A stretch of DNA of 64,000 nt from Acinetobacter pecorum (GTDB lineage: Bacteria > Pseudomonadota > Gammaproteobacteria > Pseudomonadales > Moraxellaceae), in assembly GCF_014837015.1 (NCBI RefSeq), contig NZ_JACSPT010000001.1, forward strand, positions 156,621 to 220,620, in the 5' to 3' direction. Shown piece after piece: positions 44,009 to 53,730 of this stretch. The notes beneath the pieces were generated by a model, which worked only from the letters and a program-made list of their open reading frames with translations, was not told where the DNA came from and ran no database searches. Each line of letters opens with the position of its first letter. Position 1 is the stretch's first letter. A program made the translations under genes and the position numbers.

Positions 44009-44560
44009 TTATTCATATAAGGGATTTCGTGCCTGCATCATGATTTCATCTGAATATTTACCTTCGTATTCAAAAGCATCTTTTTTAACTTCTATCACTT
44101 GGAAGCCGCATTTTTCATAAGCACGCTGTGCACGGGGATTATGCCCAAACACTTCGAGTCCAAGGGTTTCGAGCTTTAATTGATCGAAGACAAAAATTTT
44201 CACCAATTCAATCGCTTCAGCACCATAGCCTTGGCTAGTGAACCTGATTTGAGAGAGTGCGATGCGAAATTCTGCTGTTAGGTTTTCAGGATCAATCTCT
44301 AGGACAGATAATTCCCCAATCATACAGTGATCAGCCTGCAGACAAATGGCAAAATCATAACGGAGCGGATGATCAAGGCAGCGTCGAATATGGGCTTCAA
44401 TTTCAGCTAGGTTAAAATTTCGCTTTAAGCCTGTCATATGACGAATCTCATCGACTTGCGTAGCCTCCAGGAAAATGGGTGCATCTTCAACTTTTAGAGG
44501 CCTTAAGTAGATACGAGCGCCATTTAACTGAAGTATAGGTTTAATGATATTTGGCGACAT
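44009..44560 (-). CDS. GNAT-family N-acetyltransferase (RimJ/RimL-like)
   Basis: A 183-residue acetyltransferase of the Acetyltransf_3 (RimJ/RimL) type. After RIYLRPLKVEDAPIFLE it shows motif A-like segments around LSQIRFTSQGYGAEAIELVKIFVF, where the RxxGxG-type acetyl-CoA loop is degenerate (SQGYGAEA), and the late LGLEVFGHNPRAQRAYEKCGFQ motif (Asn-x-x-A-x-x-x-Y-x-K-x-G-F), very typical of the family. Substrate unknown; might be a ribosomal protein, a polyamine or an aminoglycoside-like amine. Confidence 0.88.
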   Translation of the reverse strand: MSPNIIKPILQLNGARIYLRPLKVEDAPIFLEATQVDEIRHMTGLKRNFNLAEIEAHIRRCLDHPLRYDFAICLQADHCMIGELSVLEIDPENLTAEFRIALSQIRFTSQGYGAEAIELVKIFVFDQLKLETLGLEVFGHNPRAQRAYEKCGFQVIEVKKDAFEYEGKYSDEIMMQARNPLYE

Positions 44561-44635
44561 TTTTTATTTTCGAGATAATCCGTGTGTAGATTATAGAAAA
44601 TCTGCTCAGTCATAAGAAAAAAATAAAATGATTAA

Positions 44636-44671
44636 TAAAAAAACCACCTGATTTTTCAACCAGGTGGTTTG
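44636..44671 (-). terminator. Terminator of the ackA-pta operon
   Basis: AAACCACCTG (44641-44650) pairs perfectly with CAGGTGGTTT (44661-44670), with T7 on the minus strand. Confidence 0.9.
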
Positions 44672-44703
44672 GAAAACTTAAATTCAAGAAAATTCAAGAA
44701 GTA

Positions 44704-46842
44704 TTAAGCTTCTTGCTGCTCGGCCTGAATCGCAGTTAAGGCAATGGTAAACACGATGTCATCGACCAATGCACCACGTGACAAGTCATTCACAGGTTTA
44801 TTTAAACCTTGCAGCATTGGTCCAACACTGACCACATTGGCAGCACGTTGTACCGCTTTATAGGTCGTGTTACCGGTGTTCAGATCCGGGAAGATAAACA
44901 CATTGGCACGTCCGGCCACTTGTGAATCAGGCGCTTTCTGGCGCCCCACGCTTTCCACCGATGCTGCATCATATTGTAATGGCCCATCAATCAGCAGATC
45001 AGGACGACGCTCTTTGGCAATACGTGTAGCTTCCGCGACTTTTTCCACATCTGCACCGGTACCTGAAGTTCCAGTCGAATAGGAAATCATGGCTATACGC
45101 GGGTCAATACCAAAGGCTTTGGCAGAATCGGCGGACTGAATTGCAATTTCGGCGAGCTGTTCTGCATCAGGATCCGGATTGATCGCACAGTCACCATACA
45201 CATAGACTTCATCTGGCAATAGCATAAAGAATACGGAAGAGACCAGTGAATAATCCGGAGCAGTCTTGATCAGCTGGAAGGCAGGGCGCACCGTATTTGC
45301 GGTGGTATGTACTGCGCCCGACACCAAACCGTCAACCTGATCCAGCGCCAGCATCATGGTGCCAAGTACTACCGTATCTTGCAGTTGTTCACGGGCTTGC
45401 AGTTCGTTGAGCCTGCCTTTACGCAGCTCGACCATCTTGTCGATGTAGTTTTCACGCACCAGATCCGGATCAAGAATTTCCAGATCTTCAGGCAATTCAA
45501 TGCCGCGCGCTTTGGCTACTTCTAGCACCGCTTCAGGCTTGGCCAGCAGAATACACTGTGCAATACCACGCGCCTGACAGATGGCGGCAGCCTGTACGGT
45601 ACGCGGTTCATCTCCTTCTGGCAGTACAATACGTTTTTTTGCGGCAATCGACTTCTGTACCAGTTCATGACGGAAAGCAGAAGGTGACAGACGTGGCTTA
45701 TACGAACCATTCAACATTTGATTCAGCCATTCCGGATTGATATGGCTTGAAACAAAACGCGTGACCTGATCCGCACGTTCAGTATCATCTACCGGAATTT
45801 CATTGCTGAGATTTGCCAGTTTTTGTGCGGTTTCAAATGTGTTGAGTGGTGTATGTAAAATCGGTAAACCTTGCTTGATGGCAGTCTGGCAGAATTCCAG
45901 CACATGATCATTTGGCTGATGATGCTCAGTCAGCACCAGACCTGCCAAAGGAATCCCATTACTGCTGGCCAGACTGCTCGCCAGTAACACATCAATTCGG
46001 TCGGATGCACTGATGATCAGTTCACCCGCTACAAACTTATGCAGTTCATGCTCGATATTGGCTGAAATCAGGCTGCTATTTTGTACACGGCGCTGCTTGG
46101 CTTCGCCTTCATTAATCCAGTAACCAGAAATATATGCAGCAAGATCAGACATACGCGGTACGCTTAAGGTTTTACTGAAAGGTACCAAGCCAATCACTGG
46201 TAATTTTTCAGAACCAATATGCGGATGAGTCTGCTGAATGGCTTTAATAAATTCTGCAGTTTCAGTCTTGAGGCGTAAATCCGGATTCAGCGTGACAGGA
46301 ATCTGTGCAGATTCTTCAGGCAAGCCCTTGGTACGCATCAACATGATACCTGCCAGACGGGTAGAGCTGGCACCACCAAAGTTACGAAGCTGATGTTCAA
46401 TTTTATCCGCGGTTTGGCTTGGCTTGAGAATATTGGCATTGCTGACCACAATAACTTTGGCATCGAGGGCCTGTGCCAATGCAGCATTCAGATCGTCGGC
46501 AAAACTGTCTTGAGTATTTGGCAGCAAACCTTCGACAATAATCAGGTCATGCTGTTTGGCAATTTGACGATGCAGACGTACCGCTTCCTCAAGCAGTTCA
46601 TCCTGTTCCCCCAGATTGATCTGCTGCAAGACTTTGCTATAACGGATGGGTTCAACAGTTTCACTCTGAGAAATATGACGATACAAAGCCGTGGTGCGGT
46701 CTTCGATTTCATTCAATTCCTGAGCAAAAGGTTTGAGGAAGCCAGCTTTTACCCCTTGGCATTCCAGCGCATAAATCAGGCCCAAACAGGCAGAAGTTAG
46801 GCCTACGCCTTCCCCGGTGGGTACCAATAAAATTGTTTTCAT
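44704..46842 (-). CDS. pta: Phosphate acetyltransferase (long form)
   Basis: Interconverts acetyl-CoA and acetyl phosphate. The 712-residue form has an N-terminal P-loop/BioD-like AAA domain (LVPTGEGVGLTSACLGLIYALE at about 5-26), a central DRTGG domain (about 215-330, VIGLVPFSKTLSVPRMSDL) and the C-terminal catalytic PTA_PTB domain (about 385-705) with VLPEGDEPRTVQAAA, LVSGAVHTTANTVRPAFQ and SYSTGTSGTGADVEKVAEAT. Second gene of ackA-pta; works with AckA in acetate overflow or assimilation. Confidence 0.97.
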   Translation of the reverse strand: MKTILLVPTGEGVGLTSACLGLIYALECQGVKAGFLKPFAQELNEIEDRTTALYRHISQSETVEPIRYSKVLQQINLGEQDELLEEAVRLHRQIAKQHDLIIVEGLLPNTQDSFADDLNAALAQALDAKVIVVSNANILKPSQTADKIEHQLRNFGGASSTRLAGIMLMRTKGLPEESAQIPVTLNPDLRLKTETAEFIKAIQQTHPHIGSEKLPVIGLVPFSKTLSVPRMSDLAAYISGYWINEGEAKQRRVQNSSLISANIEHELHKFVAGELIISASDRIDVLLASSLASSNGIPLAGLVLTEHHQPNDHVLEFCQTAIKQGLPILHTPLNTFETAQKLANLSNEIPVDDTERADQVTRFVSSHINPEWLNQMLNGSYKPRLSPSAFRHELVQKSIAAKKRIVLPEGDEPRTVQAAAICQARGIAQCILLAKPEAVLEVAKARGIELPEDLEILDPDLVRENYIDKMVELRKGRLNELQAREQLQDTVVLGTMMLALDQVDGLVSGAVHTTANTVRPAFQLIKTAPDYSLVSSVFFMLLPDEVYVYGDCAINPDPDAEQLAEIAIQSADSAKAFGIDPRIAMISYSTGTSGTGADVEKVAEATRIAKERRPDLLIDGPLQYDAASVESVGRQKAPDSQVAGRANVFIFPDLNTGNTTYKAVQRAANVVSVGPMLQGLNKPVNDLSRGALVDDIVFTIALTAIQAEQQEA

Positions 46843-46896
46843 AAGTTATGTCAGTCGCAAAATAATAGAAATCAGTTAAAAAGTGGCCGGGCCTGC

Positions 46897-48117
46897 TTAT
46901 GCAGGCGTTGCCTCAACTTTAGACTTTTTTGCAGTATGTTGCTCGATTTCGAGTTCTATAACACTCTGAACTTCCTGGGCAATGCGGCCTTCTTCATCGG
47001 TTGGTACCACCCAGATTTGTGGGCCTGTACCTGAGTCGATCCGGCCTTCGGTACCGCGTTTCAGTTCATTATTGGCATTCTTATCCAGATTGAAACCAAA
47101 ATGAGGCAGGTAATTCATGGTCTTTTCACGGATATACGCCGAGTTTTCGCCAATGCCACCCGTAAAGAACAGACCATCGATGCGTGGCAGACCACAGCTC
47201 AATGCTGCCAGGGATTTAGCCAGGCGATAGCAGAATACTTCAATCGCCAGGCTGGCATCTTCATTGCCTTGCTCTGATGCTTCAATCAGGGTGCGCATGT
47301 CATTGGACAGATCAGACAGACCCAAAAGACCACTTTGGCTATTCAGCATCTTGTCAATTTTATAAATGTCCCAACCCAGATTTTTCGCCAGGAAGCTATG
47401 CAGGCTTGGGTCGACATCGCCACTGCGTGTGCCCATGACAATGCCTTCAAGTGGGGTTAAACCCATAGAGGTATCTACACTTTGCCCATTCCAAACGGCA
47501 CAGGTCGAGCTACCATTGCCAAGATGCGCGGTTAACCAGCCCCCTTGCTTGAAGCTGCCTGCCAGTTCAGAACCACGGTCTGAAACATAGGCATGGCTGG
47601 TTCCGTGGAAACCATAGCGACGTACACCATGAGCAGTATATAAAAATTTCGGCAGGGCATAACGATAAGCATGCGCTGGCATGGTTTGGTGGAAGGCAGT
47701 ATCAAATACTGCAACCTGTGGTAATTCCGGGAATAAGCGTTTGGTGGCTTCAATGCCAATCAGGTGTGCCGGATTGTGTAACGGCGCAAGCGGCGTTGCT
47801 TCACGGATTTTTTCAATAATTTCGTCATTGATCAGTTCGGCCTTGGTCAGGCTGCCGCCATGTACCACACGGTGACCGATCGCGTCCGGACGGTAGTTGG
47901 CCAGACGTTCCAGACCCACTTCAAGTGCCTTTTTATGGTCAGCAAATGGAATGTGGATATCCACCGGCTCATTGCCGACAGTCACGCCTTTAATACGAGC
48001 ATTCTCTGTGCCTAAGTTTTCAGCTAAACCATGAATACGGAAATTCTGCTCCTCAAGAAGTAATGCGAACTTGATTGAAGAAGAGCCACAATTAATAACT
48101 AATACTGATTTAGACAC
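46897..48117 (-). CDS. ackA: Acetate kinase
   Basis: Converts acetyl phosphate plus ADP to acetate plus ATP. The 406 residues show the ASKHA phosphate-binding motif [14 protein letters not shown] near the N-terminus, [12 protein letters not shown] near 135, [14 protein letters not shown] near 163, HLGNGSS near 196 and [17 protein letters not shown] near 318. It ends with a short Lys-rich tail beyond the usual core, probably lineage-specific. First gene of ackA-pta; pta follows 54 bp later. Confidence 0.97.
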   Translation of the reverse strand: MSKSVLVINCGSSSIKFALLLEEQNFRIHGLAENLGTENARIKGVTVGNEPVDIHIPFADHKKALEVGLERLANYRPDAIGHRVVHGGSLTKAELINDEIIEKIREATPLAPLHNPAHLIGIEATKRLFPELPQVAVFDTAFHQTMPAHAYRYALPKFLYTAHGVRRYGFHGTSHAYVSDRGSELAGSFKQGGWLTAHLGNGSSTCAVWNGQSVDTSMGLTPLEGIVMGTRSGDVDPSLHSFLAKNLGWDIYKIDKMLNSQSGLLGLSDLSNDMRTLIEASEQGNEDASLAIEVFCYRLAKSLAALSCGLPRIDGLFFTGGIGENSAYIREKTMNYLPHFGFNLDKNANNELKRGTEGRIDSGTGPQIWVVPTDEEGRIAQEVQSVIELEIEQHTAKKSKVEATPA

Positions 48118-48516
48118 GATTGATTACCCAATTTTTAATTAAAATTCTCGTCCATTTGCTTGATCCAATTGCAAACCATGAAGCTGCAATATTGATCAAT
48201 ACCTATCTTTTAACATTTGTTTTTTTTCTGTCCTAGATAGACTTTAGCAGATTAGACTTAAGCATTATCGACCAAGTTAATAATAATAACTAAAATTTAT
48301 CAGTTCATAGTTTTCATTTATAAATAAAATGATGCTGAAAATACGATCAATAAAAATGTTAAATCCTGCTTAACGTTTATTTTGTGACAGATTGATTTTC
48401 TAGTTTAGCGTCTGAAATTGCAAATTTTGTTCTTGCATACAATTTTATAAAGAGATTCATCAATAAAATGACCCGGAGGTTCTGATCCCTCTATTTCAGT
48501 GTCGATTTTTCTGTGC
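48118..48516. other. AT-rich spacer upstream of ackA
   Basis: About 400 bp, rich in A/T runs, which must contain the ackA-pta promoter on the minus strand. I saw no small ORF, repeat or recognisable operator in it. Confidence 0.5.
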
Positions 48517-48550
48517 ATAAAAAAACAGCCTCACACATGAGGCTGTTTTA
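48517..48550 (-). terminator. Terminator of proA
   Basis: AAACAGCCTCA (48523-48533) pairs with TGAGGCTGTTT (48538-48548), with T7 on the minus strand. Confidence 0.9.
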
Positions 48551-48568
48551 AATGAGCGATCTAAAGAC

Positions 48569-49834
48569 TTACTGGCGAATCTGACCATCACCAAAGACGA
48601 TCCATTTCTGGGAAGTCAGGCCTTCAAGACCAACTGGACCGCGAGCATGGATCTTGTCGGTCGAAATGCCGATTTCTGCACCAAGACCATATTCAAAACC
48701 ATCAGCAAAACGGGTAGATGCATTGATCATGACCGAGCTGGAATCTACAGCTGCTAAAAATTCACGGGCAATACTGTAGTTCTCAGTAATGATAGAGTCA
48801 GTATGGTGCGAGCCATATGTGTTGATATGTTCAATGGCTTCCTCGACACCCGATACAATCTTGATGGCCAGAATCGGTCCAAGATATTCGGTATACCAGT
48901 CTTCTTCAGTGGCAGCAATTACTGCATCACCGAGGATACGCTGAGTTTGTTTACAACCACGTAGCTCTACTTTTTTCTCTTGATACAGTTCTGCAATACG
49001 CGGCAAGAACTCTTCAGCAACTTTTTCATCGACCAGCAGGGTTTCCATGGCATTACATACGCCATAGCGATGGGTTTTGGCATTGAAAGCAATCGGCAAT
49101 GCTTTTAACAAGTCCGCTTGTGCTTCCACATAGACATGACAGTTGCCATCCAGATGTTTAATGACCGGTACACGTGCTTCTTCAGTAATGCGCTCGATCA
49201 GGCTCTTGCCGCCACGGGGCACGATCACATCTACATATTCAGTCATGCTAATCAACTGGCCTACGGCAGCACGGTCAGTTGTATTCACGACCTGTACGGC
49301 AGCTTCGGGCAAGCCTGCCACTTTCAGCCCGTGTTGAATTGCGGCTGCAATTGCCTGATTCGATTCCAGTGCTTCCGAGCCACCACGTAGAATAATGGCA
49401 TTTCCTGATTTCAGTGCAAGTGATGCGGCTTCCAGCGTGACGTTAGGACGTGATTCATAGATCATGCCCACCACACCCAAAGGTACACGCATCTTGCCCA
49501 GCTGAATCCCAGAGGGGCGATAGGCCATATCCGTAATTTCACCAATCGGATCTTTCAGGCCAATAACATCTTCGAGGCCTTGTAACATACCTTCGAAGCG
49601 TGCGGGGTTCAGTTCTAAGCGATCAAGCAGGGCTGTATCCAGATTGTTGTTATGCGCCTTGGTCATATCTTTCTGGTTAGCAGCCAAAATAGCAGCTTGG
49701 CTATTTTCTAAAGCTGTATAAATAGCAGATAATGCATCGTTTTTGGTTTGGGTAGACGCACGAGCCAAAATGCGAGACGCTTGGCGTGCCTGCTGTCCTA
49801 CCGTTTGCATATATTGTTCAATAGACTCTTGCAT
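48569..49834 (-). CDS. proA: Gamma-glutamyl phosphate reductase
   Basis: Second enzyme of proline synthesis: reduces glutamyl-5-phosphate to the semialdehyde with NADPH. The 421 residues have the aldehyde-dehydrogenase fold with [19 protein letters not shown] near 105, [14 protein letters not shown] near 215, and the catalytic Cys in [13 protein letters not shown] near 257. A second late signature is [28 protein letters not shown] 49834 gives the usual ProA length; further in-frame starts at 49861 and 49900 are possible but lack better ribosome sites. proB is not adjacent, as is normal for Acinetobacter. Confidence 0.96.
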   Translation of the reverse strand: MQESIEQYMQTVGQQARQASRILARASTQTKNDALSAIYTALENSQAAILAANQKDMTKAHNNNLDTALLDRLELNPARFEGMLQGLEDVIGLKDPIGEITDMAYRPSGIQLGKMRVPLGVVGMIYESRPNVTLEAASLALKSGNAIILRGGSEALESNQAIAAAIQHGLKVAGLPEAAVQVVNTTDRAAVGQLISMTEYVDVIVPRGGKSLIERITEEARVPVIKHLDGNCHVYVEAQADLLKALPIAFNAKTHRYGVCNAMETLLVDEKVAEEFLPRIAELYQEKKVELRGCKQTQRILGDAVIAATEEDWYTEYLGPILAIKIVSGVEEAIEHINTYGSHHTDSIITENYSIAREFLAAVDSSSVMINASTRFADGFEYGLGAEIGISTDKIHARGPVGLEGLTSQKWIVFGDGQIRQ

Positions 49835-50155
49835 AGCGGTTTGATCACTTAGAAATTTCATTTCGATATTAACAGTCTGCTGCTGCACAATGAAGCCCAT
49901 CTGTTAAAAATCATCTGTTTTCGCAGACTTCTAAACATTTTGAAAATTTTTTCTGTTTAAAAGCAGATAAGTGGTCAATCAAGCGGTTGCTTGTGAAAAG
50001 CAGCTCTGTATAGAATGAAACACGTGACATTGAAGTCATTTATAACTATTAAAGAGCAGGATGCTTGTTCAGGCACACCGGAATGCGCCTGAAATATAAG
50101 ACTGTTCATCATGACTTGCACAATAAAAATAAGGCAAGGACGGAGGAAAAGGAAT

Positions 50156-51493
50156 ATGAATTCCATTATCTACATGGATGCCCATGTATTGGAACAACCT
50201 AGCCATAAGGGCTTTTTTGATCTTTATGATAAGCACAGTTTTAAGCAGCCGCCACGTACCACCTGGATGAATGGCTGGAAAATTGAATATATGGCGATTG
50301 CCCGTCCAGATACCCTGCATTTAAGACCTATGGTGATTATTGGTGGAGCTTTTCAGAATTTTAATTCCTACAAATATTGTGTAGAACAGCTTTTTGATGC
50401 AGGCCCCATCATTTTGATTGACCTGCCCTCAATGGGAGCGAACCAGCAGATTAATAATGTCGACACAGGCCTGTCTGCAGGAACACTGGAGCTCGAAGAT
50501 CTTGCTGCGATGCTGGGACGATGGCTGGAGCAGATGCAGCTGCCGCAAGTGGCAATTCTAGGCATGTCCTTGGGGTCAGTGGTGGCCTCCTGTCTGGCAG
50601 ATCAACGTCCTGAACTCGTAGACCGGATGATCCTGATGGGTGTCATGCAGAAAACCCGTAAAAGCTGGCGCATGCTGCTGGAAGAATCCTTACATCTGAT
50701 GAAAGAACAGCGTATGGATGAATTTGGTCAGGCTGTCATTTTATATCTGGTCAATCATGCACGTTTGGCCGAAACCCGGATGTCACCCACTGCAAAGCGC
50801 CTGTTCTTTAAACAGATGGCGGAATTTACGGCAACCGAACAGGACCGCTATGAGATCAATTGCAACCGTTTATTGCGTCTGACCAATGTACCAATTCCAC
50901 AGTGCAAAGTACTGGTAGCATGTGGCCAATATGACAGTTTTACTTTGCCACATGAGAATGCCGATTTTGCCCTGCAATGCCCGGATATGCAGTATGTGCA
51001 AATTGCAGGTGCTGACCATGTACCTCAGCTGCAACGTCGTAAAGAAACCATGCATTTATTTGCAACCTTTTTACGTGATGAAGCGGTTGATCAACTAGAC
51101 GGCATTATTCCGTTCACTCGCGAACAGATACAGCAAATTGAACGTCGCGGTGAAGAACGGATTCAGGTACAAGATCCACAGCGCTATTTAAGTCATCGTC
51201 ATTCTGATCTCATTTTAAAAGCAGAGATAGTGAACATGAATTTCTTTGGAGTATTGCTGGAGTTAGATGCAGGACAGGTTGCGCGTGCAGCAACTCATCC
51301 ACGTGATCTGGCTTTGCATCTTGAAGATGAACAAGGGGAATTTCGTATAGAATGCCTGCTCTTTGAGCAGGCTGACACACAGCTGCGTGCCTTATTCAAA
51401 CATGGCAGCTTTGAGGTTGCAGAACGTTTATTGCAATTTATACAAGTACAAAAAATGCTGTTACAGGCAGAAGTATTGGATGCAGTAATTTAA
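50156..51493 (+). CDS. Alpha/beta hydrolase with C-terminal PilZ-like region
   Basis: A 445-residue protein. Residues about 15-305 form an alpha/beta hydrolase: MVIIGGAFQNFNSY, LIDLPSMGANQ, nucleophile elbow ILGMSLGSVVASCLA (Ser near 148), and a late AGADHVPQ His; a candidate Asp is in ACGQYDSFTLP. This region is reminiscent of RhlA-type enzymes. From about residue 345 a separate C-terminal region (RYLSHRHSDLILKAEI, NMNFFGVLLELD) looks like a degenerate PilZ domain. Whether it binds cyclic di-GMP is unproven: the basic N-terminal motif is incomplete. ATG 50156 follows GGAGGAAAAGGAAT. Ends at a shared terminator. Confidence 0.72.
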   Translation: MNSIIYMDAHVLEQPSHKGFFDLYDKHSFKQPPRTTWMNGWKIEYMAIARPDTLHLRPMVIIGGAFQNFNSYKYCVEQLFDAGPIILIDLPSMGANQQINNVDTGLSAGTLELEDLAAMLGRWLEQMQLPQVAILGMSLGSVVASCLADQRPELVDRMILMGVMQKTRKSWRMLLEESLHLMKEQRMDEFGQAVILYLVNHARLAETRMSPTAKRLFFKQMAEFTATEQDRYEINCNRLLRLTNVPIPQCKVLVACGQYDSFTLPHENADFALQCPDMQYVQIAGADHVPQLQRRKETMHLFATFLRDEAVDQLDGIIPFTREQIQQIERRGEERIQVQDPQRYLSHRHSDLILKAEIVNMNFFGVLLELDAGQVARAATHPRDLALHLEDEQGEFRIECLLFEQADTQLRALFKHGSFEVAERLLQFIQVQKMLLQAEVLDAVI

Positions 51494-51506
51494 AAACATC
51501 ATCTTT

Positions 51507-51539
51507 AAAAAAACAGCGTACTTAAACGCTGTTTTTTTT
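51507..51539. terminator. Shared terminator between convergent genes
   Basis: AACAGCGT (51512-51519) pairs with ACGCTGTT (51526-51533), with A7 and T8 flanks. It overlaps the stop region of the methyltransferase gene. Confidence 0.88.
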
Positions 51540-52385
51540 CACTGCATGAATCATCCAGACCAGATCACCTAAATGTTCATCCTGTTCTGGTCGTGGATTT
51601 TGCTGGCCTGGCTCGGCAAAATAACGTTGAGGTTGTTGTACCTCAACCTGGTCAAATCCTGCATCTTGAAAAAAGTGCTGCAGTTCTTGGGGGGATTTAA
51701 AATGAAAGGTAAACGCACTTCGAGACATGAATTTAAGCAGACGGCTACTGCTCCAGATAAAGTTCGCCAGTTTATTTTTCACCGGCTCAGGATAAATATC
51801 GCTGAAATAGTGAACTGCCGGGAAATACTGCGCATTTTCTGTAATACCCTGCATCAGAATGCGTAACATCTGCTGATCAAAATAATTAATCAGTCCTTCG
51901 CTAATGACCACTAAGGGCTGGTTGCGGTCAAACATCTGAAAAATACAGTCCAACTCTTCACTAAAAATATCGGCAGTCAGGACTTCAGGAGCATACTGAT
52001 CGATTTGCTGTAAAGCCTGAGTCTTGATCTTGGCCATATCGGGAAGATCCAGTTCACGATAATTAATTTCTGGAAATTTCTGTCTGAAATTCCAGCTACG
52101 TGGAGATAGTCCACAGGCAATTTCAAGAACCTGAAGCTGGGGATATTGCTCAAGCAGTTGACACAAATGCTCATCAATCATCTGATGGCGCTGCTTCAGT
52201 GTCGTACGCATACTACCGCCGACATAACGCTCTGCCCAGGACTCAAGTGGGTGAAGCAGTTTGGCCAGAATTTTACCTTTAGTGGTCGCAAAGGCTGGAT
52301 GCGAGATCCCCATTTGATACCAGATATAGCCGGTATAGTGCGCAGTAAATGAAATATGGCGATGTTGTGAAAGTGTTTCTGTCAT
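51522..52385 (-). CDS. Class I SAM-dependent methyltransferase (LCM/PPM1-like)
   Basis: A 287-residue methyltransferase. The SAM-binding motif is LEIACGLSPRSWNFR near residue 86, followed by an acidic strand-end (YRELDLPDM) and LVVISEGLINYFDQQ (motif of the leucine carboxyl methyltransferase family). The upstream part contains TAHYTGYIWYQMGIS. The family methylates carboxyl or hydroxyl groups of small molecules or proteins; the substrate is unknown here. The coding end overlaps the shared terminator. Monocistronic and convergent with the hydrolase gene. Confidence 0.8.
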   Translation of the reverse strand: MTETLSQHRHISFTAHYTGYIWYQMGISHPAFATTKGKILAKLLHPLESWAERYVGGSMRTTLKQRHQMIDEHLCQLLEQYPQLQVLEIACGLSPRSWNFRQKFPEINYRELDLPDMAKIKTQALQQIDQYAPEVLTADIFSEELDCIFQMFDRNQPLVVISEGLINYFDQQMLRILMQGITENAQYFPAVHYFSDIYPEPVKNKLANFIWSSSRLLKFMSRSAFTFHFKSPQELQHFFQDAGFDQVEVQQPQRYFAEPGQQNPRPEQDEHLGDLVWMIHAVKKNSV

Positions 52386-52452
52386 ATCGTTCTTACCTTA
52401 TTTTTATTTTTAAGTTAATTACATAATAGTGTAACCTTTTCATTACTATAAT

Positions 52453-52485
52453 TAAAAAGGAACACTTTGTCGTGTTCCTTTTTTT
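52453..52485 (-). terminator. Terminator of nagZ
   Basis: AAGGAACAC (52457-52465) pairs with GTGTTCCTT (52472-52480), T-rich on the minus-strand side. Confidence 0.85.
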
Positions 52486-52508
52486 GTGTTGACTGGATTA
52501 AAAAAGCT

Positions 52509-53531
52509 TTAGCTCATCTGCTGTTTGAATGCCAGTATTTCGTCACGGATATTGCGCCATGCTTCTCCCAGATCAAGCTCTGCACCAATCTGGATGTTTG
52601 GGATGTTGCCGCGCATGCGTTCCAGACGTTGCTGGTTCGGGAGGGGCAGATCAACAATCCCTTCCAGTGCAATGCATTGTGCTGCACGGTCATTGCAGAC
52701 TAGACCCATGTCACAACCGGCTTTAAGGGCGGCCTGAATTCGGGCATCGGCATCGCCTGCAACACAGGCAGCCTGCATGCTTAAATCATCCGAGAACAGG
52801 ACGCCGTCAAAGCCGAGCTCCTGACGCAAAACTTTCTGAATCCAGAATTCCGAGAAACCTGCCGGATTGGGATCCACTTGGCTATAGATAACATGAGCCG
52901 GCATTAAAGCATCCAGCTGTGGTTGTAACTGGATAAAGGTTTGCATGTCTTTTTGCTGGATCTCTGCGTAGGAACGCGTATCAATTGCTGCAGCAACATG
53001 CGAATCTGCTTTGACCGAGCCATGACCCGGGAAATGTTTACCGGTTGAAGCCATGCCGGCACGTTTCATACCTTTTAGAAATGCGCTGGCGAGTGGAATA
53101 ATGTCCTGGATATTTTGGGCAAAGCTACGATCACCGATCACATCGCTGATATCATTTAAATCCAGCACAGGAGCAAAGCTGAAATCAATCCCGACAGCTA
53201 GTACTTCAGTCGCCATTAGCCAGCCGCATTTTTCAGCCAGTTCCAGAGCGCGCTGTGGATCGCTTGTATAAAGTTCGCCAAATTTTCCCATGGCAGGCAG
53301 TAGGGTAAAGCCCTGTCTTAGACGTTGGACACGACCGCCTTCCTGATCGACTGCAATTAAAATATCCGGGCGAACCTGACGCATATGATCAGTTAAGGCA
53401 CGGACTTGAGCTGGAGATTCGATATTGCGACCAAATAAAATGACTCCACCGACTTGCGGCGCACTTAATAGTTCAATATCTTCTTGAGTCAGGGTGGTGC
53501 CTGCGATGTCGAGCATCAATGCGCCAATCAT
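52509..53531 (-). CDS. nagZ: Beta-N-acetylhexosaminidase
   Basis: Cytoplasmic family 3 glycosidase that removes N-acetylglucosamine from muropeptides in cell-wall recycling. The 340 residues show VGGVILFGRNIESPAQ near residue 29, AVDQEGGRVQRLR near 62, the catalytic-loop motif STGKHFPGHGSVKADSH near 165, and the nucleophile Asp in GVLFSDDLSMQ near 240. ATG at 53531 begins the family's MIGALMLDI; the 12 extra codons upstream look untranslated. Divergent from the prc gene. Confidence 0.96.
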   Translation of the reverse strand: MIGALMLDIAGTTLTQEDIELLSAPQVGGVILFGRNIESPAQVRALTDHMRQVRPDILIAVDQEGGRVQRLRQGFTLLPAMGKFGELYTSDPQRALELAEKCGWLMATEVLAVGIDFSFAPVLDLNDISDVIGDRSFAQNIQDIIPLASAFLKGMKRAGMASTGKHFPGHGSVKADSHVAAAIDTRSYAEIQQKDMQTFIQLQPQLDALMPAHVIYSQVDPNPAGFSEFWIQKVLRQELGFDGVLFSDDLSMQAACVAGDADARIQAALKAGCDMGLVCNDRAAQCIALEGIVDLPLPNQQRLERMRGNIPNIQIGAELDLGEAWRNIRDEILAFKQQMS

Positions 53532-53730
53532 ATGTGGATTCCATTTTAGAATTTTTCGGGGAAACAATACCTGATTTCTGCAATGATTTGCTACACTTTG
53601 TCAGCACAGAATATGATAAAACTACACGACATAAACATATTAAGTTGTTTAAGATGCTGAATACTTTAAATTCTGGTCGAAAAGCAACACGGTCACATTG
53701 GTCTCTAGGCCAAGGAAGTACGAATTATTT

